A stretch of DNA of 64,000 nucleotides from Hydra vulgaris (taxonomy: Eukaryota > Cnidaria > Hydrozoa > Anthoathecata > Hydridae): the NCBI RefSeq assembly GCF_038396675.1, contig NC_088931.1, positions 46,297,001 through 46,361,000 on the forward strand. The letters run 5' to 3'. How positions within the stretch are numbered: the stretch's first letter is position 1; the number at the start of each line of letters is the position of its first letter. The translations under genes were made by a program, and so were the position numbers. Below are positions 53,168 to 64,000 of the stretch, in pieces. A model generated the notes under the pieces. It ran no database searches and was not told the origin of the DNA. It saw nothing but the letters and a program-made list of their open reading frames with translations.

Positions 53168-53978
53168 CAGTCGTCCCCCGTCAACGAACCCCCCTGTTAG
53201 CGAACTTTCGGTTAACGAACCGAAAGTTTGCCCAAAATCCTCCCCCGGTTAACAAACCGGAACTCGGTTAACGAACCGGGACCGCCAAATGGCGTGCACA
53301 CGCGCGTGAAGGTCGGGCGCGCCGTTCAGCATTTCCCCCTCAGTTTTGTGAGTGTCATGGAAGCCTGGGAGGTGAATGGTTGTGCTGGGTGTGCTTTTGT
53401 TGTTTCATTTTTTTCTTTTCTTGTTTCACTAATATTTTTCATGCATTTTTGTGCTTTTTTCTAGGTTTTTTTTCCACTTGCGATTTTTTCGATTTTGCGA
53501 TTTTTCAAAATGTCGAACCCTGCGAAAAAAAGCAGAAAAGTTTTCACTCTTGAAGAGAAAAAGACAATCATTCAAAGAGTGCAAAAAGGTGAAAAGCAAA
53601 GTGACCTGGCTAAGGAGTTTGGTGTGAATAAATCAACCATTGGCACCATCATCAGCTCGAAGGAAAAAATCTTGGCTGCTGCTCAAACTGCTACAAAAGG
53701 ATCCACAAAAATTGTCAGCAAAAAGCAAAGGCACCCAGTCATGGATGAAATGGAGCAGCTCCTGATCCTCTGGATTGAGGACATGCAGATGAGAGGGGAT
53801 CCTGTGTCTGGTGAGCACATTTGCATGAAAGCAAGGAAGATCTTTGAAGAACTCATGAATCCACCAATTAAAAATTTTTTAATGGCGGCCTATGGGAAAA
53901 CGCGTTTCGGTTAACGAACTTTTCGGATAACGAACTAGTTCGTACTCCGAATTAAGTTCGTTAACCGGGGGACGACTG
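53168..53978 (+). mobile_element. Pogo/Tigger-like element nested in the LINE
   Basis: Inverted ends CAGTCGTCCCCCG at 53168 and 53978, flanked by TA on both sides. GTTAACGAAC-type repeats lie just inside both ends. It holds only the N-terminal part of a transposase, so it is internally deleted. Confidence 0.93.
53510..53914 (+). pseudogene. CENP-B/Tigger-type transposase, N-terminal DNA-binding part only
   Basis: ATG 53510 starts MSNPAKKSRKVFTLEEKKTI, the CENP-B N-terminal helix-turn-helix (DLAKEFGVNKSTIGTII). From about residue 60 the Tc5/CENP-B second helix-turn-helix follows (HPVMDEMEQLLILWIEDMQM, GDPVSGEHICMKARKIFEEL). The frame then runs into the right-end repeat (AAYGKTRFG) and stops at 53914, where the DDE domain should begin. 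A deletion has removed the whole catalytic domain. The DNA-binding part is open and intact, so in principle it could make a small protein that binds transposon ends, but expression is unknown. Confidence 0.8.
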
Positions 53979-56597
53979 TATTAGGAATTTAAGTGTTTCT
54001 GACGGCGACAAAGAAATTTTAAATATTGAAATTCTGAACAATCGATCACAAAACATTTTACTGAGCTGTTGCTATAGGCCCCCAAATGGTGTAGCCGAGA
54101 ACATGAGCATGTATTTTGAAGAAAACCTTTTCAAAATAGACATTCTTGAAAAAAAAAGAATTTTATTGTAGGGGATTTCAATATAAATTGCTTCCATTAC
54201 TTTACGGACATTAAAGTTAAAAATTTTTATGATTCTATTTTTGAAATGGGAACCATTCCTTTAATAAATCGCCCTACCAGAGTAACTCCTAAATCAGCTA
54301 CTCTAATTGATAACATTCTAACAACTGATATTTTTAACAGTGACTTAAATAAAGGTATTATAAAAACAGACATATCTGACCATTTCCCTATCTTTTTTAT
54401 CATAAACTTCAACTCTAAAATTATGACCAAAAATAACATCATTTGCCAATGAGAAAATATACAAAGACTACAAAAATCTTTTTGAATAAGTTCGAAAAAA
54501 CTTAAAAAAACATTACTATTCTAAAATTCTCAATAAAGCCAAAAATACTTGTAAACGCTCCTGGGAAATAATAAAAGAAATTATCGGTAAATTAAAACCA
54601 TGCTCAGGTTCCCTTCCACACATGATCAAAGTAGATAACAATAATATAATTAATTCTCAAACAATAGTTCACGAATTTAACTAATTCTTTGTTGAAATTG
54701 GCCCTAAACTATCTAAATTAATTCCTAACACTGAAACATCATTTAAAGATATTCTAGTACCGATGAATAATTGCATTCACTCGGATGAGTTTTCTAAAGA
54801 GTTACTATTTGATGAGTTTGAAAAAGCCTTTAAAACACTAAAAAAAATAAAGCAGTTGGACCGGACGAAATCAATGGTAACATAATTTTAGATTGCTTTG
54901 AACAGTTAAAATATATTCTTTTTAAAGTCTTTAAATCATCAATCGAACAAGGAGTCTTTCCTGATCAATTGAAAATTGCTAAAGTTAATCCACTATCTAA
55001 AGGTGGTGACAAATCTGACATTAGTAATTACCGGCCTATCTCTATCTTATCTATATTTTCAAAAGTACTAGAAAGAATCATGTTCAATAGAGTATTTAAT
55101 TATTTTAGTTTAAATAATTTATTATACAACAATCAGTTTGGCTTTAAGAAGAATAATTCAACCGAGCACGCAATTATTTAGTTGGTACGTGAGATTTCCA
55201 ATTCTTTTGAAAAATCTCAATTTACATTAGGAACTTTTATCGATCTTTCAAAAGCATTTGATACTGTGGATCATGATATTTTGCTTTATAAACTTAATTA
55301 TTACGGAATAAATGAAAGAGTTAGTAAATGGTTTCAAAGTTATTTATCCAACAGAAAACAATTTGTTTCTTGTAATGAACTTAATCATACACAGTTTTTA
55401 AATGTTTCCTGTGGTGTTCCGCAAGGTTCCATCTTAGACCCTCTTTTGTTCTTAATATATATCAACGACTTGCATAAAGCATCAAATCTTCTAAGTATTA
55501 TGTTTGCTGATGACACAAACTTATTTCTCTCTAACAGTGACATCTACCTACTATTCTCCGTTATGAACAAAGAACTTCAAAACATATCTAAATGGTTTAA
55601 AAGTAACAAATTAACATTAAATGTAAACAAAACAAAACGGACTTTTTTCCACCCGCTCTCCAAAAAACGTTCTTTACCCCAAAATTTACCAAAAATTTTT
55701 ATTGACCATAATGAAATAAAAAGAGATTCTGTAACTAAATACCAGGGGGTTTTCATTGATGAGAACATCACATGGAAACATCATATTAACTATGTCTGCT
55801 CGAAAGTTTCAAAAAGTATTGGAATTCTATATAAGGCGCGTACTCATTTAGATAAAAATAATTTAACTAAACTTTATTATTCTTTTATTCATAGTTATAT
55901 AAGTTATGGAATTATTGCCTGGGGTAGTACTGATCAAAGCAAGTTACAATGTCTCCATCGCCGTCAGAAACATGCGATCCGTGTAATTAATTTTGCGGAT
56001 CGGTTCTCAAATTCCTCAATATTTTTCAATCAAATGAAAATCCTCGATATTTATAAACTAAACATATATAAAACTTTATCTTTTGTTTATATGTGGAAGT
56101 ATGATTTATCTCCTTTAATTTTTAAAGACCTTTTTATTTTAAAACCTTTAAGCAAGTTTAACTTAAGGAATAATAACTATTTAAATGAACCACTCTGTCG
56201 AACAAAGTTCAATCAATTCTGTATCACTTATCGCGCAGCTCATCTCTGGAACAAAATTATTTTGCCTAACTTCGGCATACCCATAACTTATTCTGTTTTT
56301 AAAGTTAAATTAAAAGATCTCATTCTTTCTATTGAAAATATCTTAGAATATTTTTAATTTGTCTTATGATATATAAAAATTTTGAAATGTATGTTCAATC
56401 TTTGTTTTATACTTGTTGACAATTTGTTTCTATTTATCTAAGTGCTATTTTAATATTTTTATGTTAATTTTTTACGTTCTCTTATTGTAAAAAGGCGTTT
56501 TTATAATACTTTACGTACTCTGTTTTGTAAAAGGCTTCTGACGATAAGATCATTTGATCTTCTTTTAGAAGCCTTGTTTGTATTTGAAAAAAAAAAA

Positions 56598-56868
56598 TGT
56601 AATTTATATATATTACGTCAAATGTAAACAAAAAAACTTACGAAAAAGATATATTTAGTAACCTTGAGAAGTTCAAAGAAATAAGTTTGATTATATAAAA
56701 ATACAACTTTTTTCTGATTTTTTTTGTCAGAGAGTTAAAGTTTTGTAAAACAGTTCAGATGGGGAAAGCACAACGCAAATTTCTTGAGCAGCATCTCACT
56801 CATAGACAATCATAGATAACTATAGATATCTCACTCATAGATAAACGGAAAAAAAAAATACTTCTGTT
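56598..56868. other. No gene seen
   Basis: AT-rich spacer between the LINE tail and the next pseudogene. GATAACTATAGATATCTCACTC-like words repeat at 56790-56845. Confidence 0.4.
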
Positions 56869-59075
56869 TTGTTGCCAATCATTAATAAATTGATAAACTC
56901 AACATCTATAATAAGAAAAACTTTTAATATAACTAAAAAAGTTTTACCAAAAACCAACCGAAATCAAGTTTCTATAATAACTGCTGAACAACTAGTGTAT
57001 GCTTTAGGTAAACAAGTTCAGTGGCACTCACGGAACTATGTAGCTAAGATAAAATTTTAATGATGATGGGTGGGTTACACATAGAAATGATTTCTTTATC
57101 TTTGGTTAGAGATTGGTTAGAAGGCAGTGGTTACTGTGATGCCATAACTAAAGCTCGTATAACAAATTCTGGATGAGCTGAATCTATGCTGGCTGGTCGT
57201 AAAGTAAAATGTTCAAGGTATGCAACACAAGTTTCATTAGCTGGTTTATACTCACAATTGGCTAAAGCATTCTAAAAATTATTTACGACTCCGTTTGATT
57301 TGTGGATTCATCAACAAAAGAAATTATACACCCAATTTAATTATTAATTTACTGATATGAAGTTACAAGCAACAGTCCTGTTGCTTGTTAAGAGTTTCAG
57401 AATGGGAAATTTTAATACGTTTGTCAGTACCTTGGGAAATATTGTTCCTTGAATGTTTTCTTTAATTCACACACACATACACTATTCAGATGGTTTCCAA
57501 TTGTTGACATGAATATGTTTCCTCATAAAAACCATGAGGTTTACTCCAAGTTTTACAATGGTTTTTTCACATAAGAAATAACAAGACGCCCATTTTTATT
57601 TATGCCTGTAGATCAGGCCCATGAATAAAACATCAAAATCACAAAAAAAGATGGTGGCTTAATTGACATTTTAGATAGCGCAAGTGCATCGATAAAGTGA
57701 ATGGTGTGTAAGCCACTACTTGCTGAGCTTCTAAAGGGATTTGGAGAAGAAGAAAAAGATAATGAAAAGAATCATTATGAAGATACACCTGTCTTTGAAA
57801 AAAATTATAATGACATGTATCAGATTTTAAGTTATAAAAGGTTTTGGAAATTCATTTTTAGTAGAAGAAGATATTCTCATACATTTATCAACAAAAGTAT
57901 TACTTGACGCAAAAATTAGGACATCCGTCAAAAAAGTTATGCAAACGCGTGTTTAGTCATCCAGATGGTATAATCAGAATAGTTTAACAACTGGAAGGAA
58001 TTTAACTAATATAACAGTCCCCAAGATTTAAATGATTGTTTTGACATAAAAATTATGCTTAACCGCCAGCAAAATCTGAATTCGGTAAACTCCAAAAACT
58101 AATAAATCGGAGTACCTTAAATGCTTTGAAAAGTATTCGACACCTACTTTGATTTCTCCTGAAGGTATCTCAGCAAAGGCGTTAGATCGAGGAGCAATTA
58201 GTCATATATTTCATCCAGTAAATTCAAAGACTTTCAAGGAGTACTCTGATATTGACTTTTGAGAAAAATCATGAATATCAGATCAACAAAGCATAAAGAA
58301 ATAAAAAGGATTAACATAGTATTTGACCGTTATTTTCATGTAGTTTTAAAACCCAGACCAGGAAGAGTCGCGGGAATGGTGTGAGAGTACGGAAATGGTT
58401 CTTACTATTGGATATAAACAAAATAAGTTGTCTAAAATGCTTGTAATAAACTTTGTACAAGTACCGACATTTGACTTACTCTTAGTAACAACGTTAGGTG
58501 AAACTGTTCTGCCCAATTTCTCACCTTGTAACCACAAGGAAGCTGAAACTAGAACTTTGCTACCTGTTAAAAATGCAGTTGACAGTGAGCACCAAGTTTT
58601 CTAAATTTAAACAGTTAACACAGATGTTGTTACAATCTCAATTTCCGTTTTTAAACAATTAACTGGATAGAACTTGGAGTTTTGGCTTCCAATTTACTAT
58701 TACGCACAAAAGATGTGTGGAAAAGCAGAGGGTGTTTCATTGTGATTTGCATTCACTGGCTGTGATACCATATCCTCATTTGCAGAACGAGGGAAAAAGC
58801 ATGGAGTCTCTGGAACAATGGAGATAAAGAAACAATTAAAGCAAATTACAAGAGTAATTTCACCTGATGCAGAGTAATTTCACTGTTGAAGTTTAAGTGC
58901 TACGTAATTCTACTTTATGATAAGACAAGTTTCACTACTGACCTCGCTGTATGCTCAAGAATGCTGTTCACTAAAAAGTCACGGCAGAGTGTGGGGTTAC
59001 CCCGACTTACCCCGAAAGAGTGCATCTTTTGTACCTACAAAAAATGCACTCTTTCAGCATTTGAAAAGAACTGTG
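56869..59075 (+). pseudogene. Second relic of the element i protein family
   Basis: Degenerate translation gives, in order, LLPIINKLINSTSIIRKTFN and ITAEQLVYALGKQVQWHSRN; MMGGLHIEMISLSLVRDWLE with GSGYCDAITKARITNSG (57060-57175); DALLTG-like AGRKVKCSRYATQVSLAGL; VDQAHE and KKDGGLIDILDSASASIKWM (57600-57700). Then come LLKGFGEEEKDNEKNHYEDT and PVFEKNYNDM (57727-57820), LEEEDILTHLSTKVLLDAKI, CNHKEAETRTLLPVKNAVDS (58528), TVNTDVVTISISVFKQLT (58608), and FAFTGCDTISSFAERGKKHG (58746). The HEEAD, DTDV and TGCD series of element i reappears as HKEAE, NTDV and TGCD. Inverted repeats like those of element i were not found around it, so it may be a sister family or a copy without ends. Confidence 0.7.
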
Positions 59076-59079
59076 TTTC

Positions 59080-60166
<1,087 letters not shown>

Positions 60167-60452
60167 CAATTTAATGCTATTACGACGTTCAAGTATATGT
60201 ATATATATACAGTACATGTCTTAAAAACGAAACGAACTATACTACCACAGCAAACAGTTCAGGAGTCTGGAGTCATAGCATGCCATGACACGAGCAATCA
60301 GCTGACAGGTGACAGCACACAGGCAGAATTTTGTTGACAAGTGCCATTTTGCAGCGGACAAAACAAGTGCAACTTTTTTGGTTTGTTTCATTTTCTTAAG
60401 TCTGGTCCGTGTCATCGTCATGGAAGTTTTTTAATAATTAAAGGAACTATCC

Positions 60453-60476
60453 AGAAGTTTCCAGAAGTTTCCAGAA
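60453..60476 (+). promoter_or_regulatory. Five-unit heat shock element in Tc1-like copy 2
   Basis: GAA 60454, TTC 60459, GAA 60464, TTC 60469, GAA 60474: perfect alternation at 5 bp. GAA then recurs at 10 bp steps (60484, 60494, 60504, 60514, 60534), consistent with decayed TTC partners. Confidence 0.7.
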
Positions 60477-60593
60477 GCATGCAGAAGCATCCAGAAGTAT
60501 CCAGAAACATTCAGAAGCATCCAGACGCATCCAGAAGCATCGAAAAGAAGCATCTAGAATCTTCCAAAACAGGTTCACACAGGTTCATTTTAC

Positions 60594-60600
60594 TATATAA
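60594..60600 (+). promoter_or_regulatory. TATA box of Tc1-like copy 2
   Basis: TATATAA, at the same place relative to the gene as in copy 1. A transcription start near 60625-60635 would fit. Confidence 0.6.
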
Positions 60601-60884
60601 GAGACATGTAAATCAACATGTAATTCAGTCAGTATATGGAAGTCAATCAGTCAGTATTATCAAGACAGTTTATCGAAGTGAGTTTTATCAAAGTGTTTTA
60701 TCGAAGAACATTAATACAAGAAGTGAAATACAACAAGTGTTTCATTACATCAATACAGTCCACATCCAACCAAGACGTTGTGTTCCACAAAGCATTATTG
60801 TATCATCACAAGGTAAATGTAACACGGTAGCCTTGAGAAGCGTGATTATTTATTTTTATTATTTTTATGACTTCAAGTGCAAAA

Positions 60885-61888
60885 ATGGTTCCCGACAATC
60901 TTGGATTGGAACTAAGAAAGAAAATTATTGGCGATTACGTAAGTGGAGTGTCACAAAAAAGTATTTGTGATAAATATCGCGTGAAAAAATGAACCCTCAA
61001 GTCTATGTTCAAAATATTGTTCTACAAGGAAGTTGGCAGCAGATAACAAAGGTGGAAGACCGCGTTTCACCACTTCTAGAGAGGATTCTATGATCGTCAG
61101 ATCCGTCAAGAAGGATATCATCAGTCGAGATACAAAAGCAATTAGAGCTGCCTGTATCGGTCCGAACAATCAGAAGACGTGCTGTTGAAACCGGATTGTT
61201 TTCTCGAAGCCCTGCAAAGAAACCGCTGATTTCACTAAAAAACCAGAACAAAAGACTCCTGTTTGCTACATCTCATATTGACTGGAATGTGCAGAAATAG
61301 CAAACTGTCCTGTTCAGTGATGAATCGAAGTTCAACATCATTGGGAGTGATGGCATTTGCCGTGTACGTCGACCGACCGGAAAACGCCTCGATTTACGTT
61401 ACTGCCATAAGACCGTGAAGCATGGTGGAGGCAATGTAATGGTCTGGGGGTGTTTTTCTGCTAACGGTCTAGGTCAAATACATTGAAACGATGGAATAAT
61501 GGACCGTTTCATGTATAAAAATATCCTGAAAGATGTTATGTTACCTCATGCTGAATGGAATATGCCAATAAAACGGGTTTTTCAGCAAGACAACGATCCG
61601 AAACACACTGCAAAAGTAGTCAAGCAGTGGTTTCAAGACAACCACCTATCGGTGATGGATTGGCCGCCTCAATCTCCGGATCTCAACCCTATCGAGAGCC
61701 TGTGGGAGATCGTCAACCGCAGAATTAATCGTGAAGGTGTTCGTAATAAGGATCAACTGTTTGAACAAATCCAAAAGGCCTGGGCTGCGATTCCACAAAG
61801 TTTCATTGATCACCTGATTGAATCTATGCCTCGAAGATGCAAGGCGTGTCGATGCATCGACAACAAAGGATTCGCCACGAAATATTGA
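60885..61888 (+). pseudogene. Tc1-like DD34E transposase, copy 2 (disrupted)
   Basis: ATG 60885 opens MVPDNLGLELRKKIIGDYVS. A stop follows RVKK at 60990, where copy 1 has a tryptophan codon. The region deleted from copy 1 is present here. An 8 bp deletion near 61114 (GGATATC in place of GGATCCCTGGATATC) shifts the frame. The core keeps [24 protein letters not shown], the shared TGA after GLGQIH, then FQQDNDPKHTAKVVKQW and LNPIESLWE: the E of DD34E is kept, while its neighbour is S rather than N. An extra TAG replaces W before QTVLFSDES. The 129 codons from 61499 to 61888 are open. Confidence 0.88.
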
Positions 61889-62107
61889 TAGCAAAATACA
61901 GCTTGGTCAACATTTTGTCGAGTTGCACTTGTTTTGTCTAGAAGGAAAATCAACTTTTTTTAATACTTTTGATTAATTTATTAATTTTCGTGTACAAATA
62001 ATGAACTTTGTGATGAATAAAACTTAAAGAACTTTGTCTCTAAACAGTACATAGTTATTTCTCTAAATTGAAAAAATGCAGCACTTTTATATAAAGAAAC
62101 TAAACTG

Positions 62108-62847
62108 TATATATATATACTTCGCACGATTATTGATATTTCCGATTCAATAGATTCTAGGCACTAGTTGAACGTTTAGGTTGAAAATTTGATCAATTCA
62201 AAAATTTTAATTGTACACTATAAAATAAAACGGTGCGGCAAAAAACTGAAATCTGTTTTTCAGACTGAAGCCAAATTGAAACCGTTTTCGGTTTTTTGAA
62301 AAACCGTCAAAAATCAGTTTTTCAAAAATCCCTTATATTGCGTTTTTCAAAAAACTCATTCTTGACTCAACTCATTTTTTAAAAACCATCATTTAGTTTT
62401 TTTGCCGGGGCAACAGCATCTGGGTAACCAGGGAGGACGTGCTGCCCCTCCACCTTTTTTCTAAGTTATTTGACTTTTTTCAGAAATTGAGGATTTTTTC
62501 AACGACAAAAAAAGACAGTGATTGTCACCCCGTTCGGCAGAATTAGACGGAATTCAAACGATATTTGCTTTTTAATAAACTAATTACCAATTACTACAAT
62601 TCAATTTCGTAGTATGTTACCAGAAACCCCATTTGTAGAGAGAGATGATTGTTAAGAAAAACAAAATTTAAATACAGCTAATTGTTTTAAATATCATATC
62701 AATTTTACATTTAAAATTTGCATAATTTAGATATTTGTTTTGCAAAGTTTAACTTTATCCGATATAACGCGGTGTTCAATAAAATTAAGTGTTTTTACCA
62801 AAGGCTTAGGATAAGTAAAAAAAAATAAAATAAAAAATATGCTGCCA
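62108..62847. other. AT-rich DNA, no gene seen
   Basis: It includes a run of related AAAAAC/GTTTTTC words (62240-62400) that can fold on itself, and a C-rich patch at 62440-62455. Confidence 0.4.
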
Positions 62848-63022
62848 TAACCATAGTAACGCCACATGAAAAATCTGGAATGTCTTTTGCAACAAGAATT
62901 TTATCGACAAATAGATCAATGGAAATTGGTCTAAGAACTGGGCCTTTAATTTGGAGAATCGGAGTTAGACAAACTGGATCTTATGTCAAAATAAAACATC
63001 AAGTTACAATTAAGGTATATTG
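62848..63022 (+). CDS. Open, constrained-looking exon candidate, product not recognised
   Basis: The frame reads AAITIVTPHEKSGMSFATRI, LSTNRSMEIGLRTGPLIWRI and GVRQTGSYVKIKHQVTIKVY, then TGA at 63020. Sixty codons without a stop, with G-rich codons (GLRTGP, RIGVRQTG), is unusual in this AT-rich DNA. A beta-rich fold is suggested by the alternating pattern. Upstream, an AG at about 62857 could be the acceptor, and no start codon context is good. The minus strand is stop-rich here. It might be the last exon of a plus-strand gene or part of an unrecognised repeat. Confidence 0.35.
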
Positions 63023-63034
63023 AACCAAATATCA

Positions 63035-63229
63035 TTAGCTTACAACTTTCTCAAGCTTGAGACAAAGAAATTTATCTAAAACATCCTTCACTGTGTTGTT
63101 TTGGCAATGCCTATTAAGCGTGCCGATGATTAAACGAACTTGGCTTTTCAAGAAAAAGACATCAGGACGCAGCTTATTGTATTCTTCAGATAATAATGCC
63201 AAAAGTTCATCAGTAACATCGTGTTCTGT
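63035..63229 (-). CDS. Terminal exon of an unidentified gene
   Basis: On the minus strand an acceptor TTATTTACAG (63239-63230) is followed by 64 codons: TEHDVTDELLALLSEEYNKL, RPDVFFLKSQVRLIIGTLNR, HCQNNTVKDVLDKFLCLKLE and KVVS, then TAA at 63035-63037. The composition is that of a soluble helical protein. I do not recognise the family. Together with the exon candidate at 63884-63990 it may be the 3' part of one gene that begins beyond the window. The exon phases do not match directly, so at least one exon between would be missing. The plus-strand frame ending at 63022 converges on it, 12 bp away. Confidence 0.5.
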   Translation of the reverse strand, partial: TEHDVTDELLALLSEEYNKLRPDVFFLKSQVRLIIGTLNRHCQNNTVKDVLDKFLCLKLEKVVS

Positions 63230-63546
63230 CTGTAAATAATAAAACTTTATATTTATCTGAAACTGGCAACATGAGAGATTAAATAATTTACCTTACATAA
63301 TTCTTGAAACAAATTTAGAAACTAACTTTATATAAACTAATTATATATAGACTAAATTTAGAATAATTTATAGTTATCATAGTTTCGTGGCCTGCAAAAA
63401 AATTCAAAATTGAGAACATTGGATGATTGGATGAGGGATAAAAATTTCCAAAAATCCAGAAAGAAAAGAGAAATATGAGTATACTCTAAATTCTTTCTTT
63501 CTGGAAGTAGCGAAATAAATAGTATCAGTGCTTTTTTTTCAAATAT

Positions 63547-63690
63547 CTCTCTTTCTGTCTTATATCTCTCTCCTTCTGTCTTATATCTCTCTCCTTCTGT
63601 CTTATATCTCTCTCCTTCTGTCTTATATCTCTCTCCTTCTGTCTTATATCTCTCCTTCTGTCTTATATCTCTCTCCTTCTGTCTTTCACT
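63547..63690. repeat. 19 bp tandem repeat, about 7 copies
   Basis: Unit CTCTCCTTCTGTCTTATAT, nearly perfect. Confidence 0.95.
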
Positions 63691-63883
63691 CTATGAAAAA
63701 TATGAATATATATAAAACTATAAACTAATTGTTCGTGTAATCAATTACATTCATTTTTTAAATACAAAATAACATATATACTTGTGTATTCGAGTGGCAG
63801 AATCTCTTAGCAGGCAATATCTGAGTCATTGACTCATTTATACCAACAGATTTCCTTTAACGGCCTCCATTGGCATGCCCATA

Positions 63884-63990
63884 CTATTTTTTATATTCCA
63901 TTACTGTGGCATCATTAACAAGAGGTCGTCTAACTCGTTTAAGTTTTTCTTTTAAAGCATAAACTAGAAACTCCGACAAAAAAATTTAAC
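63884..63990 (-). CDS. Exon candidate upstream of the 63.0 kb exon
   Basis: On the minus strand the frame reads EFLVYALKEKLKRVRRPLVN and DATVMEYKK, then a stop or a GTATGG donor. It is rich in basic residues and helical. An AG preceded by a T run (about 63978) could be the acceptor. No family is recognised. Confidence 0.35.
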
Positions 63991-64000
63991 CTTAGAATAA

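Larger units (their letters stand above)
52732..56357 (+). pseudogene. LINE ORF2: endonuclease and reverse transcriptase (disrupted)
   Basis: From ATG 52732: the AP-type endonuclease has LRILHINIRRLNRNFENLLN and FFNIICLTESWI, then GGGVLICVKKNIAHYT at 53167. After the inserted element it resumes with NLSVSDGDKEILNIEILNNR, LLSCCYRPPN, a frameshift after EKKRI, then LINRPTRVTPKSATLIDNIL and DHFPIFF (54440). The reverse transcriptase has KVNPLSKGGDKSDISNYRPI (54985), STEHAII then TAG at 55179, FIDLSKAFDTVDHDILLYKL, CGVPQGSILDPLLFLIYIND, the catalytic FADDTNLF (55502) and a thumb to 56357. The last 391 codons are open without a stop. The internal TAG replaces a position that is usually Gln in relatives. 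The catalytic motifs are intact, which implies fairly recent decay. Confidence 0.9.
52250..56597 (+). mobile_element. CR1/jockey-like LINE retrotransposon
   Basis: Near full length: an ORF1 remnant, then ORF2 with an endonuclease and a reverse transcriptase. A 3' region follows with a hairpin (about 56532-56576, GGCTTCT ... AGAAGCC) and an A run at 56587-56597. A pogo-like element (53168-53978) is inserted in the endonuclease. Confidence 0.88.
60210..62107 (+). mobile_element. Tc1-like transposon, copy 2
   Basis: Starts CAGTACATGTC and ends AAACTG, with TA on both sides. It matches copy 1 in the promoter, gene and 3' region, in opposite orientation 48 kb away. The inner GACAAAACAAGTGCAAC repeats survive at 60358 and inverted at 61926. 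The outer repeat present in copy 1 (10695-10730) is cleanly absent at the right end. Confidence 0.9.

Overview
The window looks like nuclear DNA of a cnidarian, most probably a freshwater Hydra. It is strongly AT-rich and full of long (TA)n tracts, genes are split by introns with GT/AG borders, and most of the DNA is old transposable elements of families common in Hydra. Nothing bacterial (operons, ribosome binding sites, CRISPR) is present. The species call is inference, since no marker gene settles it.

Recognisable host genes are few: the last exon of PITHD1 (551-944, +), two exons of the mitochondrial import J-protein DNAJC19/TIM14 (36536-37049, -), a complete small secreted six-cysteine protein (7014-7241, -), and unassigned exon candidates at 42.14-42.64 kb (+) and 62.85-64.0 kb.

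The rest is a layered transposon landscape. From left to right: a ~4.9 kb element with ~290 bp inverted repeats and a decayed nuclease-like gene (1127-6067), invaded by a SINE and a pogo-like deletion derivative; a hAT MITE (8287-8460); a Tc1-like element (10691 to ~12545, -); a LINE scrap with an internal minisatellite (13.65-14.2 kb); a Tigger/pogo-like element (14377-16847); a tandem tRNA-like array and a 22 bp satellite (17.2-18.6 kb); a THAP/P-element-like transposon (19710-22721); a DUF7869-like pseudogene split by a mariner element (22.75-25.4 kb); hairpin DNA (25.5-26.1 kb); a hAT pseudogene (26.6-27.1 kb); a CCCAGC-ended element nested in a hAT relic (28.6-32.1 kb); a second orphan element with ~210 bp inverted repeats (32648-35858); a third with ~480 bp inverted repeats (46988-51094); a CR1/jockey-like LINE with a pogo-like element nested in its endonuclease (52.25-56.6 kb); a second relic of the first orphan family (56.87-59.1 kb); and a second, oppositely oriented Tc1-like copy (60210-62107).

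Two results stand out. First, both Tc1-like copies carry heat-shock-element arrays (alternating GAA/TTC at exact 5 bp steps) just upstream of a TATA box, suggesting a heat-responsive transposon promoter. Second, three protein families that I recognise only as uncharacterised multi-copy proteins each sit between long terminal inverted repeats here, so they look like genes of DNA transposons. One of them carries motifs reminiscent of the acidic metal-binding residues of FEN1/XPG-type nucleases.
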